In this document: positions 7,861 through 15,483 of the stretch, one piece after another
How positions within the stretch are numbered: position 1 is the stretch's first letter
Layout of the letters: the number at the start of each line of letters is the position of its first letter
NCBI GenBank assembly: GCA_934663625.1
Contig: CAKUKP010000023.1
Span: 1-35,104 of the forward strand
DNA: 35,104 nucleotides
Reading direction: 5' to 3'
Source: an uncultured Clostridia bacterium
GTDB lineage: Bacteria; Bacillota; Clostridia; Christensenellales; Aristaeellaceae
Position numbers and translations under genes: made by a program
The notes under the pieces: generated by a model
Databases searched by the model: none
What the model was told of the DNA's origin: nothing
Seen by the model: only the letters and a program-made list of their open reading frames with translations

Positions 7861-9546
7861 ATGAAAAACAGGAAATTACCGATCGGCATTGAAAACTTTG
7901 CGCAGCTGCGCGAGGAAGATTTTTATTATGTCGATAAAACCGGATTGATCCGCGATCTGCTGAACAATTGGGGAAGCGTGAACCTGTTTACCCGCCCGCG
8001 GCGCTTCGGCAAGACGCTGAACATGAGCATGCTCAAGTGCTTCTTCGAAATCGGCGGCGATAAGCACATCTTCGATGGGCTTGCCATCAGTCGGGAAAAG
8101 GCGCTGTGCGATGCGTACATGGGAAAATATCCCGTGGTGTTTGTATCGCTCAAGGGCGTGGATGGGTTGACGTTTGATGTTGCCTACAAAGCTCTGTGCG
8201 AAATCGTTAGAAAAGAAGCGCTTCGCCTGCAGTTTTTAAACGAGAGCGAGCGGCTAACCACAGATGAGAAAAAATCTCTGAAGAGAATAACGAGTGGCGA
8301 ATATGATGAAATGGATATTCGCAACAGCCTGCAAACGCTTTCGTCGCTTTTGGAGAAGCACTATGGTCAAAAGGTTATCCTCCTGATTGACGAATACGAT
8401 GTGCCGCTGGACAAAGCCTACCATCACGGCTATTACAACGAGATGGTCGCGCTAATTCGCGGACTGTTCGGGCAGGCGCTCAAGACAAACGACAGCCTGT
8501 TCTTTGCCGTGCTGACCGGCTGTTTGCGGGTTTCCAAGGAGAGCATCTTTACGGGGCTGAACAACTTTGATGTGAATTCCATTGTGGATATCGAGCATGA
8601 TGAGCAGTTTGGTTTTACCAATGCGGAGGTCAGACAGCTCTTGACGGATTATGGTCTTCAGGATCATTTAGCCGAGGCGAAGGAATGGTACGATGGCTAT
8701 CGCTTTGGCAATGCGGATGTATACTGTCCGTGGGACGTTATTAATTACGCCAAGAAGCTGCACGCCGATCCCAATGCGGAACCGCAGACATTTTGGATCA
8801 ATACCAGCAGCAATGATCTGGTCAGAGAATTTGTGGAAATCGCAGATAAGAACACGCAGAATGAGATCGAGCGGCTGATCGCCGGAGAAACGATTGAGAA
8901 GAACGTCCGTCTGGAGCTTACCTATGCGGAGGTGCACCAGAGCATCGATAATCTGTGGAGCGTGTTGTTTACAACGGGCTATCTGACGCAGGCGGGCAAA
9001 ACGGCGGAAGGCGCATACAAACTGAAAATTCCCAACCGCGAGGTGCGGGAAGTGTTTGTCCTGCAGATTCAGGAATGGTTCAAAAAGACGTTCGTACGGG
9101 ACGATCAATCCATGCGGGTGTTCTGCAATGCCTTTCAGACGGGCGATGCCGAAACGATCCAGAAGCACCTCAATCTGGTTTTGAATAAGATGATCAGCAT
9201 AATGGATACCAAGGCGAGGGACGAACAGAAGGAGAATTTTTATCACGGTCTGCTGCTGGGGCTTCTGCGCAGCGATCCCACGTGGCTGATTCTGTCCAAC
9301 GCGGAATCCGGAAACGGCTTCAGCGATATTCTCATCGAGCCGGAGGATCTGGACGCGGGTATTGTGATCGAAGTCAAGTATGCCTTAACGTTTGCGGGCT
9401 TGGATGAAGCCTGCCAGCGTGCGATGGAGCAGATCAGGGCGCAGCGATACGATGAGCGGCTTCGAAATGATGGTCGGGAGAATATTCTCGCTTACGGCAT
9501 TGCGTTCAATTGGAAGCGGTGCAGGGTGATTTGCGAAAAGCTGTGA
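7861..9546 (+). CDS. Predicted AAA-ATPase with C-terminal PD-(D/E)XK nuclease-like domain
   Basis: A 561-residue protein of the widespread family that pairs an AAA-ATPase-like domain (Pfam AAA-ATPase_like) with a DUF1703/PDDEXK_9 nuclease-like domain. The N-terminus has the family opening (PIGIENFAQLRE..FYYVDKT). RPRRFGKT at residues 45-52 is the degenerate P-loop, and VILLIDEYDVPL at about 172-183 is the Walker B with the DEYD signature. Near residues 480-505, GFSDILIEPEDLDAGIVIEVKY supplies the D and E-x-K pattern of a PD-(D/E)XK core. Length is typical for the family, so the gene looks intact. It starts at ATG 7861 after GGCGGTG and has its own promoter. The family is common in gut Clostridia and Bacteroidetes, often in multiple copies, and is thought to be linked to mobile DNA; its biochemical role is unproven. 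Cytosolic. Confidence 0.93.
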   Translation: MKNRKLPIGIENFAQLREEDFYYVDKTGLIRDLLNNWGSVNLFTRPRRFGKTLNMSMLKCFFEIGGDKHIFDGLAISREKALCDAYMGKYPVVFVSLKGVDGLTFDVAYKALCEIVRKEALRLQFLNESERLTTDEKKSLKRITSGEYDEMDIRNSLQTLSSLLEKHYGQKVILLIDEYDVPLDKAYHHGYYNEMVALIRGLFGQALKTNDSLFFAVLTGCLRVSKESIFTGLNNFDVNSIVDIEHDEQFGFTNAEVRQLLTDYGLQDHLAEAKEWYDGYRFGNADVYCPWDVINYAKKLHADPNAEPQTFWINTSSNDLVREFVEIADKNTQNEIERLIAGETIEKNVRLELTYAEVHQSIDNLWSVLFTTGYLTQAGKTAEGAYKLKIPNREVREVFVLQIQEWFKKTFVRDDQSMRVFCNAFQTGDAETIQKHLNLVLNKMISIMDTKARDEQKENFYHGLLLGLLRSDPTWLILSNAESGNGFSDILIEPEDLDAGIVIEVKYALTFAGLDEACQRAMEQIRAQRYDERLRNDGRENILAYGIAFNWKRCRVICEKL

Positions 9547-9560
9547 ATCCTGTTCGGGCG

Positions 9561-9585
9561 AATCGCGCCGGCGGCAGACGCGATT
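9561..9585 (+). terminator. Possible hairpin after the AAA-ATPase-like gene
   Basis: AATCGCG (9561-9567) pairs with CGCGATT (9579-9585), 15 bases after the stop. Only TTTAT follows, so it is a weak terminator candidate. The remainder up to 9800 holds no gene I can support. Confidence 0.35.
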
Positions 9586-9800
9586 TATCATGGCGCGCAA
9601 CAAAGCAAATTGTACGGCGGATGCAATGAGAGGTCGCATGAAAAAGACAAAAGCGTGGATTCAGACATCTGGGTCGATATGGAATTTATGCATCACATAA
9701 TCACTTTGATTTTGCTGACCACTGCGGGACAATGGTGTTCCATCCGTGTTTTGCGAAAATCTTCTCATAAAGACGGGTGTTTCAATTCATGGAGGTGCTT

Positions 9801-10367
9801 ATGAAAAAGGGGATTGCGCTGCTGCTGATCGTATCCATCGTATGTTTCGCGTATGGCGCGTCCGCCGTGTCGCGGGTAACGGATTACGATGATCTAACGA
9901 GTTATATTGACGGGTGCGAACGGTTTGAAGCATACGAAGCAATTGCGGAAGCACTTCTGTGTGCGGCATGCATTCCGTATGGGGAATCTCCGGAGGACTG
10001 CGTGGCGCTTTTGCAGGATAAAGGGTTCGATTTTGAATACAAGATAGGCGTGGATATGGCGCATGATATAGATCTGTTCGATGATGTTGTTTACAGCGCG
10101 GATGGAACGCCCAGTTTGCCCATCATGCGACAGGTGGAATTGGTTTTCTCTCCCGTGGTTTCGATGTTTTTGCGCACGGAATCACAGATGATCGCGTTGA
10201 AAACAACGGCGGATGATCCCGATGTGCAAAGAGCTGATTTGTGGACGCCAGCCGAGCCGGTTACGGGCAGCAGGATTATGGCGGCGCATTTGCAATTCTT
10301 TGATAAGGAAGCGCAGGCGTGGATAACATGGACGCTGACGTCGGACGATATATATAAAGAGCCGTAA
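9801..10367 (+). CDS. Secreted protein of unknown function
   Basis: A 188-residue protein starting at ATG 9801 after GGAGGTG (nine codons inside a longer open frame). A signal peptide is clear: MKKG, the hydrophobic core IALLLIVSIVCFAYG and a cut after ASA. The mature part contains four cysteines and an acidic composition and has no known motif. It stands alone between the AAA-ATPase-like gene and the DUF559 cassette. It resembles neighbouring island proteins in length and export signal but not in sequence. Function unknown. Confidence 0.75.
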   Translation: MKKGIALLLIVSIVCFAYGASAVSRVTDYDDLTSYIDGCERFEAYEAIAEALLCAACIPYGESPEDCVALLQDKGFDFEYKIGVDMAHDIDLFDDVVYSADGTPSLPIMRQVELVFSPVVSMFLRTESQMIALKTTADDPDVQRADLWTPAEPVTGSRIMAAHLQFFDKEAQAWITWTLTSDDIYKEP

Positions 10368-10506
10368 TCGGTATGATTTTGAAAGCCCTGCTGCAAAATT
10401 GCGGCGGGGTTCAGACCACTGACAAACACCGCAACCGCAGCAATTTCTGGGACGATTTCTTGCAAAGTTGAAGTTTCTGCTTGCTGTACAGCAGTCGCGC
10501 AAAGGC

Positions 10507-10550
10507 GGCAAACCATCAGGTTTGCCGGTCGGCATATAGCCAACTGCCGA
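10507..10550. repeat. Pair of short hairpins upstream of the DUF559 gene
   Basis: GGCAAACC/GGTTTGCC (10507-10526, 8-bp stem, 4-base loop) is followed immediately by TCGGCA/TGCCGA (10529-10550). Frames on the minus strand through this segment have no start signals and look like read-through of repeat DNA. Confidence 0.5.
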
Positions 10551-10631
10551 AATCCTGCACAGCGGAGCCTTCGGTGCGTTTGTCAACTAAGATAGAGGCA
10601 AAGCGATAAAGTATCGTGCGAGCATTCCTTG

Positions 10632-10650
10632 CCTCTCCCTGTGGGAGAGG
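10632..10650. repeat. Palindrome upstream of the DUF559 gene
   Basis: CCTCTCCC (10632-10639) and GGGAGAGG (10643-10650) form a perfect 8-bp stem with a TGT loop, continuing into GGACGGAGAGGGG. This type of CTCTCCC/GGGAGAG repeat is, from general knowledge, common next to DUF559 genes in many bacteria. Confidence 0.6.
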
Positions 10651-10684
10651 TGGCCGAGCGCAGCGAGGACGGAGAGGGGAAACA

Positions 10685-11041
10685 ATGACCATACCCAAAG
10701 ACAACAGCCAATTGGAAAATGCCCGTCAGCTTCGCAGAGAGATGACGTCCCATGAACGTAAGCTCTGGTATCTTTTTCTGCGCAAATATCCAGTAAAGAT
10801 TTACAAACAGCGGATCATCGGCAGATTCATCGTGGATTTTTACTGTGCTTCGGCAAGACTGGTCATTGAATTGGATGGTTCTCAACATTATGAACCGCAG
10901 AAGCTTGCTTATGATGCGGAACGTTCTCAATTTCTGACGGCGCTTGGTTTGGAAGTTTTGCGATTCTCCAATCGGGATATCGACAGGGATTTTCATGGTG
11001 TGTGTACACAAATTGATCTGATCATTCAAAAACGGCGGTAA
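10685..11041 (+). CDS. DUF559 family endonuclease-like protein
   Basis: A 118-residue protein with the DUF559 signature: RQLRREMTSHERKLWYLF at the N-terminus, then QRIIGRFIVDFYC, LVIELDGSQHYE and a late VLRFSNRDI segment. The D in IVDFY and the E-x-D in VIELDG correspond to the Vsr-like/PD-(D/E)XK restriction-endonuclease fold. ATG 10685 is preferred over an upstream frame start at 10616, because GGAGAGGGG precedes it and the extra codons run through palindromic repeat DNA. The gene is tightly bracketed by palindromes, which suggests that gene and repeats travel together. Cytosolic; the in vivo substrate of DUF559 proteins is not established. Confidence 0.9.
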   Translation: MTIPKDNSQLENARQLRREMTSHERKLWYLFLRKYPVKIYKQRIIGRFIVDFYCASARLVIELDGSQHYEPQKLAYDAERSQFLTALGLEVLRFSNRDIDRDFHGVCTQIDLIIQKRR

Positions 11042-11051
11042 GCCCCTCTCA

Positions 11052-11086
11052 GTCACCTGCGGTGACAGCTCTCCCAAAGGGAGAGC
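11052..11086. repeat. Two adjacent palindromes downstream of the DUF559 gene
   Basis: GTCACC-TGC-GGTGAC (11052-11066) and GCTCTCCC-AAA-GGGAGAGC (11068-11086) are perfect hairpins directly after the stop. The second has the same CTCTCCC core as the hairpin in front of the gene, giving the gene a repeat on each side. Confidence 0.65.
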
Positions 11087-11127
11087 CAAGGGCCGGTATC
11101 CCGTTATATAGCATGCTGGCATGAGAA

Positions 11128-11157
11128 ATGGAGCGTATCGGTACCGATATGCTCCAT
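11128..11157. repeat. 30-bp near-perfect palindrome
   Basis: Bases 11128-11142 pair with 11143-11157 (arms ATGGAGCGTATCGGT and ACCGATATGCTCCAT) with a single G-T mismatch and no spacer. It could be a protein-binding site, recombination site or cruciform element; no gene is close enough to make it an obvious operator. Confidence 0.7.
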
Positions 11158-11190
11158 GAACTGTTTTACGACCACCTATCAAAATTGCGG

Positions 11191-11225
11191 CGGTACTTTT
11201 CTGCGTCATAGATAGAAAAGTACCG
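11191..11225. repeat. 12-bp stem hairpin at the distal cassette border
   Basis: CGGTACTTTTCT (11191-11202) pairs perfectly with AGAAAAGTACCG (11214-11225). Its start overlaps the second 14-bp direct repeat. No gene follows for 300 bases, and it is not followed by a T run. Confidence 0.6.
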
Positions 11226-11314
11226 ATGGACAGGGGCAGCTCAACCCAAAGTTCCGCCCCAAACGCCGCGATCATCTTTCCAAATCAACGGCGTTTTCCG
11301 ATGGTATTCATCGG

Positions 11315-11343
11315 TTGTCTTCCGTGAATTGTAATGTTATAAT
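11315..11343 (+). promoter_or_regulatory. Orphan promoter in front of a gene relic
   Basis: TTGTCT (11315-11320), a 17-bp spacer and a perfect TATAAT (11338-11343). It now leads only into the relic of the small secreted gene at 11403, and possibly on to the small gene at 11553. Confidence 0.5.
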
Positions 11344-11369
11344 AGAGATGAAAATGGGTGAATCAAATG

Positions 11370-11450
11370 AAAAGAGCGATCGTGCGGGAGGTGTTTTGTA
11401 CAATGGGTAAGCGTTGCAAACGGATTTGTGGTTGCACGACGCAAATTTAA
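11370..11450 (+). pseudogene. Relic of the small secreted gene (third copy)
   Basis: The ribosome-binding region and first codons (GGGAGGTG, nine bases, ATGGGTAAGC.TTGCAAACGG) match the starts of the genes at 1750 and 5057. The frame then diverges and stops after 15 codons at 11450, so only the 5' edge of the gene survives. It lies over 6 kb from the intact duplication. Confidence 0.55.
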
Positions 11451-11552
11451 CGCTGTTCCCGACGTGCATTTGCTTGAAATAAAGAAAAAGCGAACGTCTT
11501 ATATAATAAGGGAATTACATGGATTATTTCATGCCAAAGAGAGGAATTCAGG

Positions 11553-11735
11553 ATGAAGAAGAATTGGGCGGAGATTGTTTCATATCTGCTTTTAGTGCTT
11601 ACGGCGGTCTTGGCGTATATTGATGGCTATGATATATTTACGGATAAGAGCATGGCTGGCACAATGATGATTCTATGTATCCTCAGCTGCGGCTTCCGGA
11701 TGCTGGATATATACAATAAAAATAAAGATAAATGA
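11553..11735 (+). CDS. Small two-helix membrane protein
   Basis: A 60-residue protein with two hydrophobic helices (about residues 8-24, IVSYLLLVLTAVLAYID, and 34-50, GTMMILCILSCGFRML) and a short lysine-rich tail (NKNKDK), which predicts a cytoplasmic C-terminus. It starts at ATG 11553, eight bases after GAGG. It has no known motif; it follows a decayed region and precedes a secreted protein gene. Function unknown. Confidence 0.65.
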   Translation: MKKNWAEIVSYLLLVLTAVLAYIDGYDIFTDKSMAGTMMILCILSCGFRMLDIYNKNKDK

Positions 11736-11744
11736 TTCATAATT

Positions 11745-11762
11745 GGCGCGGGTGACCGCGCC
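11745..11762 (+). terminator. Perfect 7-bp hairpin after the small membrane gene
   Basis: GGCGCGG (11745-11751), a GTGA loop and CCGCGCC (11756-11762). No T run follows, so it may be a weak terminator or an RNA-stabilising hairpin. Confidence 0.4.
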
Positions 11763-11818
11763 GGATAGCTCAGCCATGTAGAAGTAATCGGGATGATTTA
11801 CAAGAACGGCGGGGGATT

Positions 11819-12649
11819 ATGAAAAGGATATTTGTGATTTTATTCGTATGCATCGCGCTTTGCGGCGGCGCGGGCGCGGCGGATAGCGCCGATCGAATCG
11901 CCGCGGTCGCGGTAAATGAAGATATCATGGTTTTCTTTGTGCCGGACGGCGTTTCCCAGCGACTGAGCGTTCGCGATCGGCTGATACAATCCGAGGATAT
12001 CGCCGATGCGGCGGTGATACGGGATCGTCTGCAATCTGCGCTTTCGCCGGAGCAATATCAATCGTTTATTCGGGAATACGAACAGAATCAACGCGCGGAA
12101 GCGATTCTTTATCAAACGACGCTGCGATCCCTGAAAAATACGGAAATCGGCCTGTGGCTCAGTGAAAGAAGGATCGGTTCCGCATGGGTATCGGTGTATC
12201 ACAATCGAACCGGCCGTACCGATTTATGGGATGAAATCTGCGTATTTGAAAGGCAGTATGCGCTGGAAAACGGCGCGCTCAACGGGAAGCGATACGTAAG
12301 CAGAACCGATTCCGAAGAATACATCGATGATTACGCTCTGCCGAATGCCGACATCAAATATGAAGTCGCACTGGATGAAGAGATGGATATTACAATATAC
12401 GATCTGTTCGGCGCGCATCTGGCGGTGATTCAGAGCGGTAAACCGGAACACATCGATTATCTGGAAACACACTATACGCATTTCTCGATCGCGGATCAGG
12501 CGGTGGACGATATCATCGGCGTTAAATACGATGGACGCGCGCTGTACGTGTGCCCGCTCAGCGATGCGGAAGCGGAAGGGATACGGCAGGGCAGACCGAT
12601 TCGGCTTGAACAAAGGGAGATTGCATGGAGCGATTCCCTAGAAGGGTAG
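11819..12649 (+). CDS. Secreted protein of unknown function (276 residues)
   Basis: It starts at ATG 11819 after GGCGGGGG. The signal peptide is MKRIFVILFVCIALCGGAGA with a cut before ADSADR. The mature part is acidic and mostly helical in its first third (RDRLQSALSPEQYQSFIREYEQ), then beta-rich. It has no cysteine pair, catalytic motif or repeat that I recognise. It is likely a secreted or cell-wall-side protein. The following gene begins 172 bases later with its own promoter, so this is probably a single-gene unit. Confidence 0.78.
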   Translation: MKRIFVILFVCIALCGGAGAADSADRIAAVAVNEDIMVFFVPDGVSQRLSVRDRLIQSEDIADAAVIRDRLQSALSPEQYQSFIREYEQNQRAEAILYQTTLRSLKNTEIGLWLSERRIGSAWVSVYHNRTGRTDLWDEICVFERQYALENGALNGKRYVSRTDSEEYIDDYALPNADIKYEVALDEEMDITIYDLFGAHLAVIQSGKPEHIDYLETHYTHFSIADQAVDDIIGVKYDGRALYVCPLSDAEAEGIRQGRPIRLEQREIAWSDSLEG

Positions 12650-12740
12650 ACGGCGTTTTGAGAAAAAACAGAGAAGTGCGGATATGAATGGGACGATAAT
12701 GAAGGTGCGGACAGGATTCTGAGTGATATGATCAGCGTTG

Positions 12741-12770
12741 TTGACGAGCGCAGTACACGCGTGATAGAAT
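12741..12770 (+). promoter_or_regulatory. Promoter for the gene at 12822
   Basis: TTGACG (12741-12746), an 18-bp spacer and TAGAAT (12765-12770), the same elements and spacing as at 6414-6443. Confidence 0.6.
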
Positions 12771-12821
12771 ACTAGTATGCTGCATGAAAAAGCAGATTTG
12801 TTATTAAAGGAGGCGGATACG

Positions 12822-13895
12822 ATGAAGGGAAAGGTGTACGTTGGGTTGATTTTTTCGTTGCTTTGTGTGTTTGCATTTTCTGCATGCCTTGCAGATGGTG
12901 CGTACACCATCGAGCAAATGCGTCAGGATCATTTTGAACGGCTAAGGGAAGATAATTATTTGGATGAGGGCGTAACGATCGAAGGTTGCTTTTCGGCAAT
13001 TGATATTCCTATTCATGAAATGCTGAGAAGTTCAGCGTTAGTTCAGGGTAACATTTATCTTTTGGCAAATGAATGCATCTATAGAATCGATGCAGATCGA
13101 AACATGACCAGCCTTCAATTTGCAGATGATATATCAGCCGAGCAACGCAATGCCTTTCAGCAATTATTTGAGTTTGATGATGCGCTGTATGCGCTTCTTT
13201 CATTCCGAGCGGAAGAACCATTACTTACATCCGAATATGTAAAGCTCAATATTCAGAATGATGTTGTGCATTTGGGCGAATCCATATTGTTAGATACTGG
13301 ATTTTATCAGGAAAAAGATGGCTTGGCTGTCGGGCGCCAGTCATTGCTATGCCGATCCGGCAGCAGTTTGTTTTCGCTGGACTATCCAACAAACAAGAAT
13401 ATGGGCAGTTATATTGAATATGACATTCTTACCAGAAAAGGCAAAGAAATTGCGGTTGTTCCCGGCTGTTATGATTTAATCGTCTATAACGATAGTCTGC
13501 TAAGTCTTCATGAATGCGCGGCTTATCTTTCACAGGTCGCAGATGTAACTCAATACATAGAACAATGTCCGAGCTCAAGATTATTGCTTCAGACAAATCT
13601 GGCGACTGGAGAATGGGAAATCATACAACCGTTGGATGGAGTGCCCAATACCTATGCCGGACAACCCATGAGCATGATTTATGACGCGGAAAACGATGAT
13701 TTGTATTATTGCATGAAAGGCAAACTGCACAGAGTACATGGCCTTGATTTCTCGACAGATACCATCATTGCGGATGCGCCTGGAAATTGGTTGCAGCTTA
13801 CAGGGTGCCATACCAAAAGCTTTTTGACGGAAGGTTATTATGTGGAGATCATTCCACATGTCGGTGTGGATTATATACCGATTCCGAAGGCATAA
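12822..13895 (+). CDS. Exported protein, possible lipoprotein, beta-propeller-like
   Basis: A 357-residue protein. ATG 12822 is chosen over an upstream ATG (12777) because AAAGGAGG precedes it and it gives a proper signal peptide, MKGKVYVGLIFSLLCVFAFSAC. FSAC could serve as a lipobox, though the -3 residue is atypical, or signal peptidase I may cut after CLA. The body contains spaced beta-rich units (GNIYLLANECIYRIDADRN, DDALYALLSF, DDLYYCMKGKLHRVHG) that suggest a propeller-like fold, as in family A, without clear sequence identity. It lies in its own transcription unit. Function unknown. Confidence 0.75.
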   Translation: MKGKVYVGLIFSLLCVFAFSACLADGAYTIEQMRQDHFERLREDNYLDEGVTIEGCFSAIDIPIHEMLRSSALVQGNIYLLANECIYRIDADRNMTSLQFADDISAEQRNAFQQLFEFDDALYALLSFRAEEPLLTSEYVKLNIQNDVVHLGESILLDTGFYQEKDGLAVGRQSLLCRSGSSLFSLDYPTNKNMGSYIEYDILTRKGKEIAVVPGCYDLIVYNDSLLSLHECAAYLSQVADVTQYIEQCPSSRLLLQTNLATGEWEIIQPLDGVPNTYAGQPMSMIYDAENDDLYYCMKGKLHRVHGLDFSTDTIIADAPGNWLQLTGCHTKSFLTEGYYVEIIPHVGVDYIPIPKA

Positions 13896-13999
13896 CTTTA
13901 TGCACATGCAGGAATGGCTCTGTTTGATCCGCAGAGTTTTCCTGCGCTGGCTTGAAGTCTATAAGATGATGTGTGCTCAACAAAAGGAGGTTGGAACCC

Positions 14000-14298
14000 A
14001 TGAAAAAAGATTGGCGAAATACGAAATGGCGCGATTTTAGTAAGGAACAAAAGCGCTGGTTTATTATTTTGGTCGTATTCCTTGTTGTTCTTGCGATCGG
14101 TGGCGGATATGCCTCTGCAAACGGCATTGATCTTCCCAATTGGTAGGATTCATTATAATCGCCGTAGACATGTTCGACGTATGCAAATTTGTTAATCTGA
14201 CGCCTTGGGCATTGTTTGGCATAAATCCTACATTTGACGATGATGATCCTGAGGATGAAGATGATTCGGATGATGAAGAATCTGACGATGAAGATTGA
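14000..14298 (+). pseudogene. Small membrane protein with acidic tail, split by a frameshift
   Basis: The first frame (14000-14146) starts at ATG after AAAGGAGG and encodes 48 residues with a hydrophobic helix (WFIILVVFLVVLAIGGG), ending GIDLPNW. A second frame (open from 14140, stop 14298) continues with VGFIIIAVDMFDV, a second helix, PWALFGINP, and then a tail of about 20 residues made almost only of D, E and S. Adding one G at the GG of 14142-14143 fuses them into a two-helix protein of about 100 residues with a strongly acidic C-terminus. Both parts may alternatively be separate coupled genes, since the second could start at TTG 14140 or ATG 14170. Function unknown. Confidence 0.6.
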
Positions 14299-14368
14299 AC
14301 TGTACTTTTGTTTTCTGAATATCCTTGCGCGATAAGCGGACAATTTTGAAATGGAGGAAGGGATACGT

Positions 14369-15412
14369 ATGCGCGGAAGCGGTTTGATGGGCAAGCTGTG
14401 CGCGCTGGCGGTGCTGCTTGGTCTGATGCTGCATGCGTCCGCCTGGGCAATGACGATTTGCTGGGTCGCGGATGGGCGGTATGAATTCAGCAAAGCCGTG
14501 CCACGGATGTATTTCTTCAATACGGAAACGCAGCAGGTGGATGTGCGAGAGATTCCATTTGAAAACGTCCGTCTGGTAGAGGGCGAATATTCCGGTATGC
14601 CGATTATCGCGGCGTATGATCCGAATGCCGAAACCGATTTATATGCATGTCCATGCGAAGCTTCATCTGCGGAAGCATCGCCGTTCATTCACTTTACAGA
14701 AATAGACCTTGCGGATGGCGAATTGCTTGCATATTCCAATGATTTGATGTACGTCGTAGAGGATAGCGATTCAGCCGGTTATTTTCCGAATGCTCTGGAT
14801 ATCGGCGCGATCGATTCGGGCAACAAAACGAATATTGGATGCGCGCCCGAATGGTGGAGCCCGTGGGAAATGGAAGCGTATCCCGCCGCGATGTGCAGTG
14901 AGAGCGGCGCGATCGCATTCTGGGATGTGCAGGCGGATAGCTGCGGCGTTCGCATCATGAACGGCGCTGCGGAAACGATCGAATCGCGATACATTCCGGT
15001 TTTTCCATCTGAAATGGAAGTGATCCCACCGCTGACCTTTGCCGATGCGGAACACGTCGCGTATGCGATCATCGAGGATGGCGGCAACGGTAAATCTTGT
15101 CTGAACATACAATCTGTGGATTTGATTCGGGAATCTGTGCAGACGGTTTGCAGTACAATGTGGCTTTACGAGGATGAACGCATCCTTTCGCTGCTGTGTT
15201 CGCAGGATGCGCGCGAAATCTATCTGATGACGGGTACGCCCAAAGCGGGTGCGCCCGATGGATTTTATGATGCGCTGCATCTTCTCCGCCTGAACCTGCA
15301 CGCGGATGGGTTGTCGGAACTGAACGAATTGCTTCAATTTGATTATCAGGGTCAGTACGGCGCGGTAAATTATGTTTCGCCGCTTGCGCTGTGCTTCGCG
15401 GATAAGGGTTGA
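14369..15412 (+). CDS. Secreted protein of unknown function (347 residues)
   Basis: ATG 14369 follows GGAGGAAGGG; six extra upstream codons in frame are unlikely to be used. The signal peptide is MRGSGLMGKLCALAVLLGLMLHASAWA. The mature protein has seven or more cysteines and beta-rich blocks ending in a LSLLCSQDAREIYLMTGTP region. That region echoes the position and style of the YMG.PN block in family A, so a distant relation (propeller-like secreted protein) is possible but unproven. Function unknown. Confidence 0.78.
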   Translation: MRGSGLMGKLCALAVLLGLMLHASAWAMTICWVADGRYEFSKAVPRMYFFNTETQQVDVREIPFENVRLVEGEYSGMPIIAAYDPNAETDLYACPCEASSAEASPFIHFTEIDLADGELLAYSNDLMYVVEDSDSAGYFPNALDIGAIDSGNKTNIGCAPEWWSPWEMEAYPAAMCSESGAIAFWDVQADSCGVRIMNGAAETIESRYIPVFPSEMEVIPPLTFADAEHVAYAIIEDGGNGKSCLNIQSVDLIRESVQTVCSTMWLYEDERILSLLCSQDAREIYLMTGTPKAGAPDGFYDALHLLRLNLHADGLSELNELLQFDYQGQYGAVNYVSPLALCFADKG

Positions 15413-15453
15413 ATGCGGATGAATCAATGCCAATTATCAATGCGGTAAACTAG

Positions 15454-15483
15454 AAGGAGGCCATATGAAGAAACGATGGATTG
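15454..15483 (+). repeat. 30-bp direct repeat, copy 1 (ribosome-binding site plus first codons)
   Basis: The segment from AAGGAGG through the sixth codon of the gene at 15465 (MKKRWI) is identical to bases 15994-16023, exactly 540 bases downstream, at the start of the next gene. Confidence 0.8.

Larger units (their letters stand above)
10394..11193. mobile_element. Putative DUF559 cassette between 14-bp direct repeats
   Basis: The 14-mer CAAAATTGCGGCGG occurs at 10394-10407 and again at 11180-11193 in the same orientation. Between the copies lie several hairpins (10507-10526; 10529-10550; 10632-10650; 11052-11066; 11068-11086; 11128-11157) and one gene, the DUF559 endonuclease-like ORF. GAGAGGGG just before the gene is the inverse of CCCCTCTC just after it. 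The arrangement looks like a small mobile or repeat-borne cassette. The 10368-10684 stretch carries no supported gene besides this structured DNA. No transposase is present, so movement would need help from elsewhere. The cassette boundaries are inferred. Confidence 0.45.

Noticed and set aside
9610..9804. 64-codon + strand frame in the gap before 9801
   Set aside because: No ribosome-binding site or recognisable feature, and it overlaps the start of the better-supported secreted protein gene.
10091..10586. Two minus-strand open frames of 130-150 codons before the DUF559 gene
   Set aside because: They cross the end of the 9801 gene and hairpin-rich repeat DNA, have no ribosome-binding site, and look like translations of a repeat.
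11756..11800. tRNA-like start (GCCGGATAGCTCAG)
   Set aside because: The segment resembles an acceptor/D-arm, but no anticodon arm, T arm or matching 3' acceptor strand follows.
14064..14450. Minus-strand frame with a serine-rich run
   Set aside because: The serine run is just the antisense reading of the GAT/GAA codons of the acidic tail ending at 14298.
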